A stretch of 64,000 bases of DNA from Alphaproteobacteria bacterium (GTDB lineage: Bacteria; Pseudomonadota; Alphaproteobacteria; CAAHEQ01; UBA3637): NCBI GenBank assembly GCA_015062385.1, contig SUUT01000001.1, forward strand, positions 102,619-166,618, read 5' to 3'. The position numbers were made by a program, and so were the translations under genes. The notes below the pieces were generated by a model that saw nothing but the letters and a program-made list of their open reading frames with translations, did not search any database and was not told where the DNA came from. Shown here piece after piece: positions 27,310 to 37,360 of this stretch (position 1 is its first letter; each line of letters opens with the position of its first letter).

Positions 27310-27605
27310 GTTTTTCATCTCCCTAAATTTATTGCTGGGTCTCGTGACGATAATGGCATATCGTTTGTGTCGGTTATCCGCCTCTTCGTTTTTTGTCTCC
27401 CTGAACTTGTTTCAGGGGCTCGTCGTGATAATGGCATATCGTTTGTGCCGGTCGTTCCCTTTTTTTAGTTTTTTGTCTCCCTGAACTTGTTTCAGGGTCT
27501 CGTGACGATAATGGCATATCGTTTGTGTCGGTTATCCGCCTCTTCGTTTTTTGTCTCCCTGAACTTGTTTCAGGGGCTCGTGACGATAATGGCATATCGT
27601 TTGTA
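27310..27605. repeat. Tandem repeat, ~79-bp unit, about 3.5 copies
   Basis: CTCCCTGAACTTGTTTCAGG recurs near 27397, 27476 and 27555, with a diverged copy at about 27320. Each is followed by CTCGTGACGATAATGGCATA. The palindrome GAACTTGTTTC is the same one found in the 135-bp array. No gene is seen from 27200 to 27828. Confidence 0.85.
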
Positions 27606-27768
27606 CTAATTCTATACGCACTGTTGAACCAAGTTCAACATAGAGAGAGTATTACTTGGTTGCTATTATTCTTCTCTACCTTACTGCTTTTTCAAAATTA
27701 TGGAATCTCTCTCTCCCAAAATATACCATCTTAAACAATCAATCAATTTCTTCTTGTTTTTAAAAATA

Positions 27769-27797
27769 TTGACAAATGATATTTTTCATAGTAAACT
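27769..27797 (+). promoter_or_regulatory. Promoter of the 493-aa gene
   Basis: TTGACA, 17 bases, TAAACT; 31 bp before ATG 27829. Confidence 0.75.
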
Positions 27798-27828
27798 AAA
27801 TTCAATTTGTGATACCAAGAGGAATAAT

Positions 27829-29310
27829 ATGCTATCTAAAAAATTAAACGACGTCAAAAATGATGTTATCTCTTCACTTCCGTATATCGGAACGGGATTA
27901 GCGGCAACACTTCCAATAAATGTACCGTATTGGGGATTATTAAGCGGGGTTGTCTGTTTGGGATTTTTAACTTCATATACCCGCAACCATTTTAAAAATC
28001 GCTATAAACAACGCATGCAATTTTTTCATCTGTTTGATGAAAAAATTAAATTAGAAGAGGAAACATTTCTCATTTCCCCTGATGCAGTTCAAATATTAGG
28101 TCTTAACAGTTCAACAATCCCCTGCACTCTTTCGGATAAAGAATACAACAGCTTGCAAGAAACCGTATTTGTAGCTTACTTATATTTTATGGCAAAAAAC
28201 AATTTGGAACAAAATATGCTACCCTCTCAAAGTGCTTATAAAGCGTTATCCGATGTGATCAAAGAATTATCACCGACCCAAACAATCACGGAAGCCTTTC
28301 AACAACAAGATCAGACAGCCATGCTCATCTATTATCATCTATCCAATTTGTTTCAGGATATGGATACGATGAAGCAAGAAGCTGAATTTATGAAACTCAA
28401 CAGTCAACTATACCACTTTGTAACAAATAATCTTGATGAATACAGGTATAACAGATTATTTATTCATCCACGAGATGTTAATTTTATAGTCAATCAAGAA
28501 GCCCGTCAAAATACAAAAAAAACAAAACTGCGTGGTATGTTTTTAGGATCAACCGCCTTAATATTAAGTGCCGGCGGATTATTGATTTTCGGAGATAACA
28601 CAAACGAATCGACATTAAACAAAATCAAATATTTATCTTTAACAAGCATCGGTACTTTAGGTTTATGGCACTATACCCGCAAAAAACATGTTCAACAGGA
28701 ATTATTCCGATTTGATAACGATTCTTTTCTGCCGGAAATCATACAATTCCAAAAACAAGAACAAATTGACGATAGCGTCTGTTTTGTAGAAAACGTCACA
28801 CGCTTAACGCCTGCAACAAAATTACGTTATTATATACAATGTTTCGAATCACAACTGGATTTTATTCGCCAAACCGATTCCAAAAGTATGGGGGAATTAT
28901 ATGGCAAAATAATCTGGGAAAACCTCAAAAAAACACCTGAAAACATTTACAAAAATGCAGTCATAACCCTTTTAAAACAAGGCGATACCATTGAAGATAT
29001 CGTCAATTTATACGGCATTGAAAAAACAACCCAAACCCTAATCAGGATATGTTCGGATAAGAGTGTTCCCCATAATAAATTCGCATCTATTTCTACCTAT
29101 TATAACGAACTCAAACAGCGGCATGCTTTCTTATCAAACAGATACGAACTTTTAAAAGAACAAGAAGAAAATATCGGCATTTCCACATCGGACAGATCTT
29201 TTGCCGACCATTCACCGACAACATTCACTCTTTCTCGGGATATTGTTGTTCCGTCCGATATAAAAATACATCCGGCAGTTAAGCGTGCATTAACGCACGG
29301 ACGAGAATAA
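27829..29310 (+). CDS. Membrane-anchored protein of unknown function, 493 aa
   Basis: The start is ATG 27829 (AGAGGAAT upstream); the longer frame runs across the promoter. Two hydrophobic segments lie at about residues 17-52 (LPYIGTGLAATLPI, YWGLLSGVVCLGFLTSY). Two more lie at about 235-275 (GMFLGSTALILSAGGLLIFG, YLSLTSIGTLGLWHY). Long helical, charged cytoplasmic regions follow. I recognise no family. It could be a coiled-coil membrane scaffold; nothing in the context defines a role. Confidence 0.65.
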   Translation: MLSKKLNDVKNDVISSLPYIGTGLAATLPINVPYWGLLSGVVCLGFLTSYTRNHFKNRYKQRMQFFHLFDEKIKLEEETFLISPDAVQILGLNSSTIPCTLSDKEYNSLQETVFVAYLYFMAKNNLEQNMLPSQSAYKALSDVIKELSPTQTITEAFQQQDQTAMLIYYHLSNLFQDMDTMKQEAEFMKLNSQLYHFVTNNLDEYRYNRLFIHPRDVNFIVNQEARQNTKKTKLRGMFLGSTALILSAGGLLIFGDNTNESTLNKIKYLSLTSIGTLGLWHYTRKKHVQQELFRFDNDSFLPEIIQFQKQEQIDDSVCFVENVTRLTPATKLRYYIQCFESQLDFIRQTDSKSMGELYGKIIWENLKKTPENIYKNAVITLLKQGDTIEDIVNLYGIEKTTQTLIRICSDKSVPHNKFASISTYYNELKQRHAFLSNRYELLKEQEENIGISTSDRSFADHSPTTFTLSRDIVVPSDIKIHPAVKRALTHGRE

Positions 29311-29407
29311 TACGTTTAATTTTTCTATTTATGCTTTACGAATAATAATATTGTTTATTAGGAGTCTTGCTATATAACACACTCCGTATGCATAAAAACA
29401 AATTTTA

Positions 29408-29431
29408 AAAGGAGCCTATTACGGCTCCTTT
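29408..29431. terminator. Bidirectional terminator
   Basis: AAAGGAGCC pairs with GGCTCCTTT between the convergent ends at 29310 and 29450. Confidence 0.8.
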
Positions 29432-29449
29432 AATATTGTTCAATTATGC

Positions 29450-31504
29450 TTAACCAACACACGCACATTTACCATTTACATCTGTAGCCATATGCGTATT
29501 CGGACAGGTTATTTCCTCACTGCATTTTTTCTCACAATTTGGACCACTATATCCAAAAGAACATTCACATTGACACACACCATCTTTATACACCATTTTT
29601 CCGGTTGAATAATATTGATAAGGATCTACTACTCCACCACAAACACCAGCCCCGGTATCACATTGAACAGTACAATTACCGTCTGCATCTTTAAAATACC
29701 CTGCTTGACATTCACATTTACATGAACCATTAGCATAAACAGCTTGTGCATTTTCGCCACAAGTTTTCGGACATTCTTGAGAACAATCTTTTCCATAAAA
29801 ACCGGTATTGCATTTGCATGTACACTCCCCATTGTCAAGACGGGCAGTTCCCCGATTACTACAACTTTCCGCATTACAGGTATTTTCGCATCGTTCTCCA
29901 TAATAAGGCGAATAACAATAACACTCACAAGACCCCGTCTCCGGATTATATCCTGCTTTTATATCATGTTCACAACTGCCACAGTTTTTATCTTCCGGAC
30001 AGATGCATTTTCCTTCCGTTGCATCATATTTAGCCCGTGAACCATTGGCACATGTCTGACACAGTACACATGTTCCTGAACTATTCAAATATGAACCATC
30101 ATTGCACTTACAGGTACATTTTGACCCATCATAATAGGCCGAACCATAACTGCCACAACTCGGACACACCCCCGAACAATCATCGCCGTAATATTGACGA
30201 TAAACCTCCTCTCCGGCAGATGATAATGAAACACGAGCACATTCACATCCACACTTACCGTCTTTATATACAACCGTTCCGCCGTTTTCACATGTATTTG
30301 TACATTTTTGAGAACAATCTTTCCCATAATATCCTGATACACATTCACACTTTTCTTCCCCGTTATAGTGTACCCAATAACCACTTTTACCGCCGGAAGC
30401 ATAAGGTCCATGTGTTTCTGTAACATCAATACCACACGTTCCTTTATCCGGTGTATAATTTTCGCAATTCTCACCGGAATAATCTTTTAAGCACAAACAA
30501 CGCCCATAACCAAACATTGCCCCCTTTCCGCTACATTCCTGTGATTTATCCGTCAATTCACAATTTCGACCATAATATCCGGCTTTGCAAGCACATCCTT
30601 TTCCCAAATACTCATCATTCTGCCAAAAATCTCCGTTAACACCATGACCACTACAAACATTTTGCTCATAATTTTCACAATGTTCTCCGTAATAACCGGA
30701 TATACAACTTAAACAAAAACATTGCCCGTTTTCATAATACACACCATAAATACCACCGGCTTTTCCGTTACAATATTTTTCGTTTGTGCATTCTTCCGGC
30801 GTTGTCATATTATAGCATTTGCCGTTTGACCCTTGTTTATTATATCCTTTTGAGGAATCGCAATTCTGACACTTATTCCCAATATAGCCCTTGTCACAAA
30901 CACACTTTGCCCCATCCCAATGTCCATATAATCCGCAATTTTTATCTTGTTCTTCGTCATCTTCTTCATCCGAATCAACATATTCCGTTAAAGTACCCGT
31001 TAAACCATTATCAATGTAATAAATCAATTCTCCGCAACTTTCTGCCGTCACTGTTTCTGCTTTAATTTCATACGGCAATTCCCAACCTGTTTTTTGTAAT
31101 TGTTCACATTCCGGATTCGGCACATTAAATAATGCTATTTCAAAATGATTATCAAAGCCGAGTACTTCATACCCATATCCCATACGTGTAACGGCATTTT
31201 CTTCACTAAGTAATTCCCCCTCTGTTGGTAAAGTTTGTTCCTCTGTCATCTGTTGCATTTGAACACCGTATGTATTTGCCATAATATTCAGCTCATTGAT
31301 GGTTTCATTAACCCGATATTTCATCATCCCATATTTATAACCCATAATACCACCAACACTTAACACCCCGATAACAGCTAAAACACCCAGCATTTCCACC
31401 ATAGAACGCCCTTTTTCCTTTGGATTGGTTAATGTGCTTGATTGAACGGCTTTTTCATTCAAAATTACTTGTTTTTGATGTTCTTTTTGTATTCTTTGTT
31501 TCAT
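29450..31504 (-). CDS. Prepilin-like protein with EGF-like repeats (C), 684 aa
   Basis: The leader is unusually long (about 32 residues, basic) before GRSMVEMLGVLAVIGVLSVG, the prepilin helix with Glu at +5. A pilin-like domain to about 170 and an acidic linker (DSDEEDDEEQD) follow. About ten EGF/laminin-EGF-like modules come next, each with the CxCxxGYYGxxC pattern (CKAGYYGRNC, CVSGYYGKDC, CQAGYF). Around 20% of the ectodomain is Cys or Gly. EGF modules are common in animal matrix proteins and rare in bacteria, so mimicry or binding of host mucosa is a reasonable guess. AAAGGGGTG precedes the ATG, behind leader C. Confidence 0.8.
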   Translation of the reverse strand: MKQRIQKEHQKQVILNEKAVQSSTLTNPKEKGRSMVEMLGVLAVIGVLSVGGIMGYKYGMMKYRVNETINELNIMANTYGVQMQQMTEEQTLPTEGELLSEENAVTRMGYGYEVLGFDNHFEIALFNVPNPECEQLQKTGWELPYEIKAETVTAESCGELIYYIDNGLTGTLTEYVDSDEEDDEEQDKNCGLYGHWDGAKCVCDKGYIGNKCQNCDSSKGYNKQGSNGKCYNMTTPEECTNEKYCNGKAGGIYGVYYENGQCFCLSCISGYYGEHCENYEQNVCSGHGVNGDFWQNDEYLGKGCACKAGYYGRNCELTDKSQECSGKGAMFGYGRCLCLKDYSGENCENYTPDKGTCGIDVTETHGPYASGGKSGYWVHYNGEEKCECVSGYYGKDCSQKCTNTCENGGTVVYKDGKCGCECARVSLSSAGEEVYRQYYGDDCSGVCPSCGSYGSAYYDGSKCTCKCNDGSYLNSSGTCVLCQTCANGSRAKYDATEGKCICPEDKNCGSCEHDIKAGYNPETGSCECYCYSPYYGERCENTCNAESCSNRGTARLDNGECTCKCNTGFYGKDCSQECPKTCGENAQAVYANGSCKCECQAGYFKDADGNCTVQCDTGAGVCGGVVDPYQYYSTGKMVYKDGVCQCECSFGYSGPNCEKKCSEEITCPNTHMATDVNGKCACVG

Positions 31505-31697
31505 AATACACCCCTTTTATAAAATATTAGTTATAAAATGAGTGTAATAAAAGGGACCTTTTTTTCCCGCTTCGAATCAGAAGAATCAGATTTTTGCAGA
31601 AATGAAAGATTATTGTTTTAGTTTAATAACTTATTTAAAATCAAAAAAATGCTAAAAAGTGAAAAAAAGTGTTGCATTTATACGTCCCTTTTTTTTC
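31505..31697 (-). promoter_or_regulatory. Conserved ~200-bp leader, copy C
   Basis: It is the most diverged copy at the gene-proximal end, where GTTGCATTTATA is replaced by ATTAGTTATAAA. The core AATAAAAGGGACC and the distal GTTGCATTTATACGTCCC are kept. Confidence 0.8.
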
Positions 31698-31867
31698 GGA
31701 TATCAACAGAACTATTCTTTTCATTCTTATTATTTTTTGTTCATCAACTTCAATCCAAAATTTTAGGAAAAACGGATATCGTTTTTTTATCCAATCACAA
31801 AAAAAGACCTGCATTTCAACAATACAAGTCCTTTTTATCTTATTTCATCTATAACATTAGCATAATT

Positions 31868-33148
31868 TCATTGCTTAATGCATTTATGATGAGCATCGCA
31901 GGTAAACCCTTCTAACGGACAACTGTAAACCGTATATTCTGCCGTTGCTTTGAGTTGTACTCTTCCGGTTTGAGAAGATCCAAGTGGACAATATGTCAAA
32001 AGTGTATATTGATTTGCAGGTGCAAGAATATTTGTATTTGTCACACATCCCGTTCCTGAAATCTGATTAATCATAATTTCTTTTAATTCTAATGTATCTT
32101 CACTGCCCAAAATACCTTCAAACGGAATGGAAACTCCAAAATGTCTGTCCACTGAACCGGACCACAAATTATTCATAACATATTTATCACATTTAGGACC
32201 CGATGTGCCGGTTGATGAACTGTAATTGTGTCGAGATCCTTCTAATGGGGTTCGAAGAGGCGTTGGTGCCATTCCGTGTTCCGGAGCATCTTCCCCATCC
32301 CACGTATCTATCCAATCAATAATTAAATTATGCCCTTCCACACGAGGCCACACCCATAAAAAATGCTCCGTAACAAATTCAAAAGAATATTCTTGTGTTG
32401 TTGTCATTTCCTCTGAGGACAGACATCTATTGACACACGTTCCGGCATCTTCCCAAAAACCATTCGGTTCATCACACGTACACGCCTCAATATCCACACG
32501 CCATATTTTGGGCGGATAACACCGCTCGCAATTATCTCCGAATTCATATTCATGTCGACAAACACAACCGTATGAGCCATCCTCTTTTTGTCGCCATACC
32601 ATTTTATCCGGACAGGTTTGCGGTTCACTATTTGGATTATCCGTTCCAATCTCTCCTATACCCGAATCTCCACCACTTCCACCGCCAAAGTGAGAACCGG
32701 CGTCAAATGTCGGTGTTGTATCAAAGGAAAACAGCATATTTGTTTTATTGTTTGGGTTTCCACACGTTTTTGTTAAAATTGAAATACCCATTTCATTTAA
32801 AAGACTTTCTTTTTGCAGGAGTTTTTCACAAATTTTATGTGTCATCTTAAATGCCGTTACCTGATAATTGCCATCAACCGATTTAACCATGGACTTTTTA
32901 TCATCCGGCGTATATTCGGAAAGTGCTGACTTAATAAATCGATTGACTTCCAATGCATGAGAAGCCCGAGAATCTGTTTGTGCCAATGTTTTGGCTTTTC
33001 CGAGAACATCCTGCACTTTGCCGGCTTGATAAGCCGTTAACGCATATTGATACGTACTGACTCCACCAACGGATAAAACACCGATAATTGCCAATACACC
33101 CAGCATTTCTACCATTGAACGCCCAATTTCATTGAATTTGATTTTCAT
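31868..33148 (-). CDS. Prepilin-like surface protein D, 426 aa
   Basis: The start is ATG 33146-33148 with AAAGGAGC. Residues 1-32 give MKIKFNEIGRSMVEMLG plus a hydrophobic helix. The pilin-like part (to about 150) resembles that of proteins B and F in layout (KAKTLAQTDSRASHALEVNRF). It also shares their Cys module, CPDKMVWRQKEDGSYGCVCR, at about 184. The C-terminal 200 residues are a unique, less Cys-rich domain containing WVWPRVEGHNLIIDW. So the family swaps C-terminal domains on a common stem. The role is probably surface binding; no partner can be named. Confidence 0.78.
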   Translation of the reverse strand: MKIKFNEIGRSMVEMLGVLAIIGVLSVGGVSTYQYALTAYQAGKVQDVLGKAKTLAQTDSRASHALEVNRFIKSALSEYTPDDKKSMVKSVDGNYQVTAFKMTHKICEKLLQKESLLNEMGISILTKTCGNPNNKTNMLFSFDTTPTFDAGSHFGGGSGGDSGIGEIGTDNPNSEPQTCPDKMVWRQKEDGSYGCVCRHEYEFGDNCERCYPPKIWRVDIEACTCDEPNGFWEDAGTCVNRCLSSEEMTTTQEYSFEFVTEHFLWVWPRVEGHNLIIDWIDTWDGEDAPEHGMAPTPLRTPLEGSRHNYSSSTGTSGPKCDKYVMNNLWSGSVDRHFGVSIPFEGILGSEDTLELKEIMINQISGTGCVTNTNILAPANQYTLLTYCPLGSSQTGRVQLKATAEYTVYSCPLEGFTCDAHHKCIKQ

Positions 33149-33345
33149 CTCTTGCTCCTTTTATAAACTTACATTCATAAAGTAAGTGTAATAAAAGGGA
33201 CCTTTTTTTCCCGCTTCGAATCGGTAAAATCGGTTTCTAAAAAAAATGAAAGATTATTGTTTGAGTTGAATAAGTTATCTAAAATCAAAAAAAATGCTAA
33301 AAAGTGAAAAAAAGTATTGCATTTATACGTCCCTTTTTTTGCAAC
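33149..33345 (-). promoter_or_regulatory. Conserved ~200-bp leader, copy D
   Basis: The same block as the other copies. The gene-proximal part reads ATAAACTTACATTCATAAAG, almost as in copy E, and the distal end is GTCCCTTTTTTTGC. Confidence 0.8.
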
Positions 33346-33375
33346 TATTAGATTTAACCTGCAAATATGAATTAT

Positions 33376-34485
33376 TTATTTCTTTGTACGACAAACTGCA
33401 TGATAATAACTCATCCCATGTGTCCCTGTTTTACAGGTATACGTTACATCGCCAACTGGGTGCTCGGTATTGGCATTTCCGAGTGACACCAAACACATCC
33501 CCATCTGACAATTTGTTTTAGTCCAAACAAGATTAGTATAATTCAATTCATTTGCTAATGTTTCCGCAAGCGGTGTTAATGGATATTGATTAAATCCACC
33601 ATCCCAATCTGATATAAACTCTGTTAAATCAGGCAACTCTAAACCCATTTTAGAACAAGCATTTTCCGCATCTAAATATGACATTGATTTTTTAGAAATA
33701 TACCAAGTCTGTTTTTTTCCGTTTACCGAAATCGTTTTTTTTATAAAATCAACTCTTTTACAAACAAAATTTTCAGGAGGAATACATGCCCCTATAAGCA
33801 CATCTGATTTAGTAGCACAAAACTCATCTCTTGCACAATCATCGTTTGTTTGACACAAATCATATGCACAAGCCCCCACGTAGCATATTCCATTATCTGA
33901 ACATGGTGTACCGTTCGGAGCTACCGTACAAGTACCTGAATTACGACAAACCCAACATTCGCCACAATCCGTATCTGTTTGACATGCATATTCTCTCATA
34001 ATATCATCATCAGGCTGAAAACAAAAAGGTCCATTACAATCAAGCTCGGGCTTTTTGCCAAAATAAAAAACCATATCATTTGTTTGGGTACACAAATCTG
34101 ACGAATTAGCTTTAACCATATTAACGTTAATTTGTGTTGCCTGCACAACTCCCATAAAAAGTTGCTGGCATATTCGTTTGGGAACGCCTAATAAAGCCAT
34201 ATCAAAAACCCCCTCTTGATAAGAATTTTCACCATAATCGCCCCATTCATATCCCATCGTGCTATGTGTTCCCCATTCATCCAAATTAATGACCGATGTT
34301 CGTTCAGCCTGTGCTAATAAATCAGAAGCTCTCAATGAAATATCCTGAATTGTTATATTAGCATTATATTTGTCCATGGCGAATCGATATCCCATAATAC
34401 CAGCAACACTTAATATCCCAATAACGGCTAATACACCCAGCATTTCTACCATTGAACGCCCAATTTCATTGAATTTGATTTTCAT
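33376..34485 (-). CDS. Prepilin-like protein with possible C-type-lectin-like domain (E), 369 aa
   Basis: Residues 1-32 are the prepilin motif (NEIGRSMVEMLG, Glu +5). A pilin-like domain runs to about 155, then two short Cys knots (CGECWVCRNSGTC, CQTNDDCARDEFC). The last ~125 residues fit a C-type-lectin-like fold: SYLDAENACSKMGLELPDL opening, LVWTK in the core, and a final YHAVCR cysteine paired with earlier ones. If correct, this is a pilin-borne carbohydrate- or protein-binding tip. The family call is from pattern memory and needs structural confirmation. Confidence 0.7.
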   Translation of the reverse strand: MKIKFNEIGRSMVEMLGVLAVIGILSVAGIMGYRFAMDKYNANITIQDISLRASDLLAQAERTSVINLDEWGTHSTMGYEWGDYGENSYQEGVFDMALLGVPKRICQQLFMGVVQATQINVNMVKANSSDLCTQTNDMVFYFGKKPELDCNGPFCFQPDDDIMREYACQTDTDCGECWVCRNSGTCTVAPNGTPCSDNGICYVGACAYDLCQTNDDCARDEFCATKSDVLIGACIPPENFVCKRVDFIKKTISVNGKKQTWYISKKSMSYLDAENACSKMGLELPDLTEFISDWDGGFNQYPLTPLAETLANELNYTNLVWTKTNCQMGMCLVSLGNANTEHPVGDVTYTCKTGTHGMSYYHAVCRTKK

Positions 34486-34683
34486 CTCTTGCTCCTTTTA
34501 TAAACTTACATTCATAAAGTGAGTGTAATAAAAGGGACCTTTTTTTCCCGCTTCGAATCGGAAGAATCGGATTTTTAAGAAAATGAAAGATTATTGTTTG
34601 AGTTGAATTATTTATCTAAAATCAAAAAAAATCCCAAAAAGTGAAAAAAAGTGTTGCAATTATATGTCCCTTTTTTTACGGAT
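34486..34683 (-). promoter_or_regulatory. Conserved ~200-bp leader, copy E
   Basis: The same block as the other copies. The distal direct repeat is mutated to GTTGCAATTATATGTCCC. Confidence 0.8.
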
Positions 34684-34729
34684 AACATATATTTCACTGT
34701 ACACAACTCAACTCTGAAGTTTAATCTTT

Positions 34730-36919
34730 TTACACTATACTGTTTGTGTTTTCTACTTCTTCTTCCGTGTTTTCCGGCATTTCTTCTTCAAACAACATAC
34801 AACTTCCGTTGACCGGATTTTCTTCATAACCGTTTTTACATTCGCACTTATTTGTTATCATATTAAATACTTTTAAACTATCTACACAAACGCTACACGT
34901 TAACCCGTCTTCATCGGTTGTTCTGTCTGACGGACAAGCCAAACACCGATTTTGTTGACTGCTCGGATAATATCCTTTATCACATTTAACACATTTTCCG
35001 TTTTGTGTAATTTTATTTGGCTCACACATTGTACATCCTGTACGGGTGGAGTTTGGCACTTGACCTATCGGACAAGAAGCACAGCCCGTTGATGTCGGAT
35101 AAGTGGTGGCGGAACAACAATATTGACCAATACTACCTCCGGTTGAACACTTACAATCTTCTGTTACCATTTTATTAAACGAACAAGATGGTAATACATT
35201 TGTATAGATAGAAATTCCTTTTTCATAAGAACATTCTCCACTTTGTGTTTGGTTATATCTTCCGGAAACACCATCATTTGAATTTGGATGACAATAAGTT
35301 GGCGTATTTGCCAACCAACGCCGATATGTAAATATACATGATCCTTCTTGTGGAGCCGGAATGCCATTATTACATTTATAACAAGTTGTCCCATCAAAAG
35401 TATACGAAGTTTCATAACATTTAGAACATTGTCCGTTTATCTTTTGTCCATCACTGCAAGGATTGACACAACGATTATTTTCCCAAACAGAATAATAATA
35501 GCATCCACAAAAGCCATATGAAATATATCTACCCCCAAGAATACCCAAACCAGCACCGCTACTTGCTGCACAATCAGCAGAACAATAAAAATTACCACTG
35601 GAATCCTTTTTTAATACCTCACGCGGTCCACACCGTCTATTCTCCGAAGGATTAAACACATAAGTGATGTCTACAAAATATCCACAATACCAAACATCTT
35701 CATCTACCGTATCTATATTCAACCCTAATGTATCATCGCTTCCCCATTTTTTTTGGGCAAATTCTTTTGTTACTTGATAACATTGCAGACATTTATTCGG
35801 CCCCTGATAATAATCTCTTGATTCATCACAAACACACATTTGTACCCCTCCGACCATTTCCGATTCGGCTTTATACCCTGCCCCTGTATTACACAAACAA
35901 TTTCCCGTTGTCCGATTGCGTAATCCCGTAAATCCCGTATCACTCGGACAAGATATGACACATTCATTCATCCCGTCTCCGTCTTCATCAACATTATCTT
36001 TTCCGTCCGGACATTCGCACGTTTCAGGATTCGCTTCTGCCGGCGTATTAACGGGACATTTACAACTCGGTTCAGAATCCCCCTCATCTTGTCGCCATTC
36101 TTTCCGTCCCGAACAGACACATCGTCCGTCTGCCAATGTTAATCCTTTGGTTTTATCACAATCCGTTTCATCACATTGTCGACACACTTGTTCCGTATCA
36201 TCACAACAAAAACCAGTACCACTATATTGACAATCCGTATCGGCTATACATTTACAAACACCATATTCCCATATCGGTTTATCTGCCGGACATTGGCAAC
36301 TCTGATTACCTTGATTCCAACTGCGAGGCGGTTCACATCGGGTACAATCTTCTCCATATTCATAGGCGTGTCGACAAACACAACCATATGTCCCGTCTTC
36401 CTTTTGACGCCATACTTGTTTATCCGGACATCGTTCGATTGGATTATCATAGCTATCCCCACTTCCGTTAACACCGCTTCCCCCGATGACAATACTGTCA
36501 AACGTAAATTGCATATTCATTTCAGCTGTTGTACACGCTTCCGGTGTCATACCAATTCGCATAGAATTGAATATATCCCGTCTGTTTTGCAGCTTTTCAC
36601 AAACCGAATCCGTTACTTTAAATAAATCGACAATGTATTTGCCGTCACGATGGGTGACCATCGGAGTCGTATCAGCCGGTTTATATTTGGATAACATATT
36701 TTCTACAAAACGCCGTACTTCTTTTACGTGAGAAGAACGATTATTTTGTGTTGCCAATAATTTAGCCTTGCTGATAACATCCTGAATCTCTCCCGCTTGA
36801 TACGATGAATACGCATATTGATAGCCTGCCATTCCACCGATTGATAGAATCCCGATAATTGCCAAAACTCCTAGGATTTCTACCATACTCCGTCCGTGTT
36901 CATTCAGTTTGATTCGCAT
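34730..36919 (-). CDS. Prepilin-like cysteine-rich surface protein F, 729 aa
   Basis: The start is at ATG 36917-36919, chosen as for protein B (GAGGAGAAG upstream). The prepilin motif is NEHGRSMVEILG. The N-terminal half and the C-terminal segment (from CCSATTYPTSTGCASCP) are nearly identical to B. The middle (about 375-610) differs: it reads RDYYQGPNKCLQCYQVTKEF, whereas B has KNYYSAQGKCVKCVP. Both middles keep a similar order of Cys-rich motifs (YTFDGTTC vs WTFDGETC; LANTPTYCHPN vs LNKTPISCHPN), so they are diverged alleles of one cassette. Confidence 0.8.
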   Translation of the reverse strand: MRIKLNEHGRSMVEILGVLAIIGILSIGGMAGYQYAYSSYQAGEIQDVISKAKLLATQNNRSSHVKEVRRFVENMLSKYKPADTTPMVTHRDGKYIVDLFKVTDSVCEKLQNRRDIFNSMRIGMTPEACTTAEMNMQFTFDSIVIGGSGVNGSGDSYDNPIERCPDKQVWRQKEDGTYGCVCRHAYEYGEDCTRCEPPRSWNQGNQSCQCPADKPIWEYGVCKCIADTDCQYSGTGFCCDDTEQVCRQCDETDCDKTKGLTLADGRCVCSGRKEWRQDEGDSEPSCKCPVNTPAEANPETCECPDGKDNVDEDGDGMNECVISCPSDTGFTGLRNRTTGNCLCNTGAGYKAESEMVGGVQMCVCDESRDYYQGPNKCLQCYQVTKEFAQKKWGSDDTLGLNIDTVDEDVWYCGYFVDITYVFNPSENRRCGPREVLKKDSSGNFYCSADCAASSGAGLGILGGRYISYGFCGCYYYSVWENNRCVNPCSDGQKINGQCSKCYETSYTFDGTTCYKCNNGIPAPQEGSCIFTYRRWLANTPTYCHPNSNDGVSGRYNQTQSGECSYEKGISIYTNVLPSCSFNKMVTEDCKCSTGGSIGQYCCSATTYPTSTGCASCPIGQVPNSTRTGCTMCEPNKITQNGKCVKCDKGYYPSSQQNRCLACPSDRTTDEDGLTCSVCVDSLKVFNMITNKCECKNGYEENPVNGSCMLFEEEMPENTEEEVENTNSIV

Positions 36920-37123
36920 AATCTTCTCCTCACAATTATAAAGTTGCATTTATAAAGTGAGTGTAATAAAAGGGACCTTTTTTTCCCTATGCGAATCGGA
37001 AAAATCAAATTTTTGCAGAAATGAAAGATTATTGTTTGTGTTGAATAAGTTATCTAAAATCAAAAAAAATGCTAAAAAGTGAAAAAAAATGTTGCATTTA
37101 TACGTCCCTTTTATTGCAGATAG
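36920..37123 (-). promoter_or_regulatory. Conserved ~200-bp leader, copy F
   Basis: This is the cleanest copy. Inverted repeat AATAAAAGGGAC (36965-36976) / GTCCCTTTTATT (37104-37115); direct repeat GTTGCATTTATA at 36943-36954 and 37091-37102. Confidence 0.85.
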
Positions 37124-37360
37124 GGCTGTATTTAGATGTCAATAAAGACAGCTCTCTACATAAATTTTACAAGCAACCACACGTGATATTAACCTTTTTT
37201 AACGTTCTTTTTAAACATAAAAGCTAGGAAAATCTTAGGAGTGGACAGAATTACTTGTACATCTTTGACACGAGCATTTCTCTCCTCCTACTCACACAGA
37301 AAGGCTTCATTTTTTTAGCAAGTTTATCTAGTCCTGTCACTTTGTAATTCTATCGGATAG

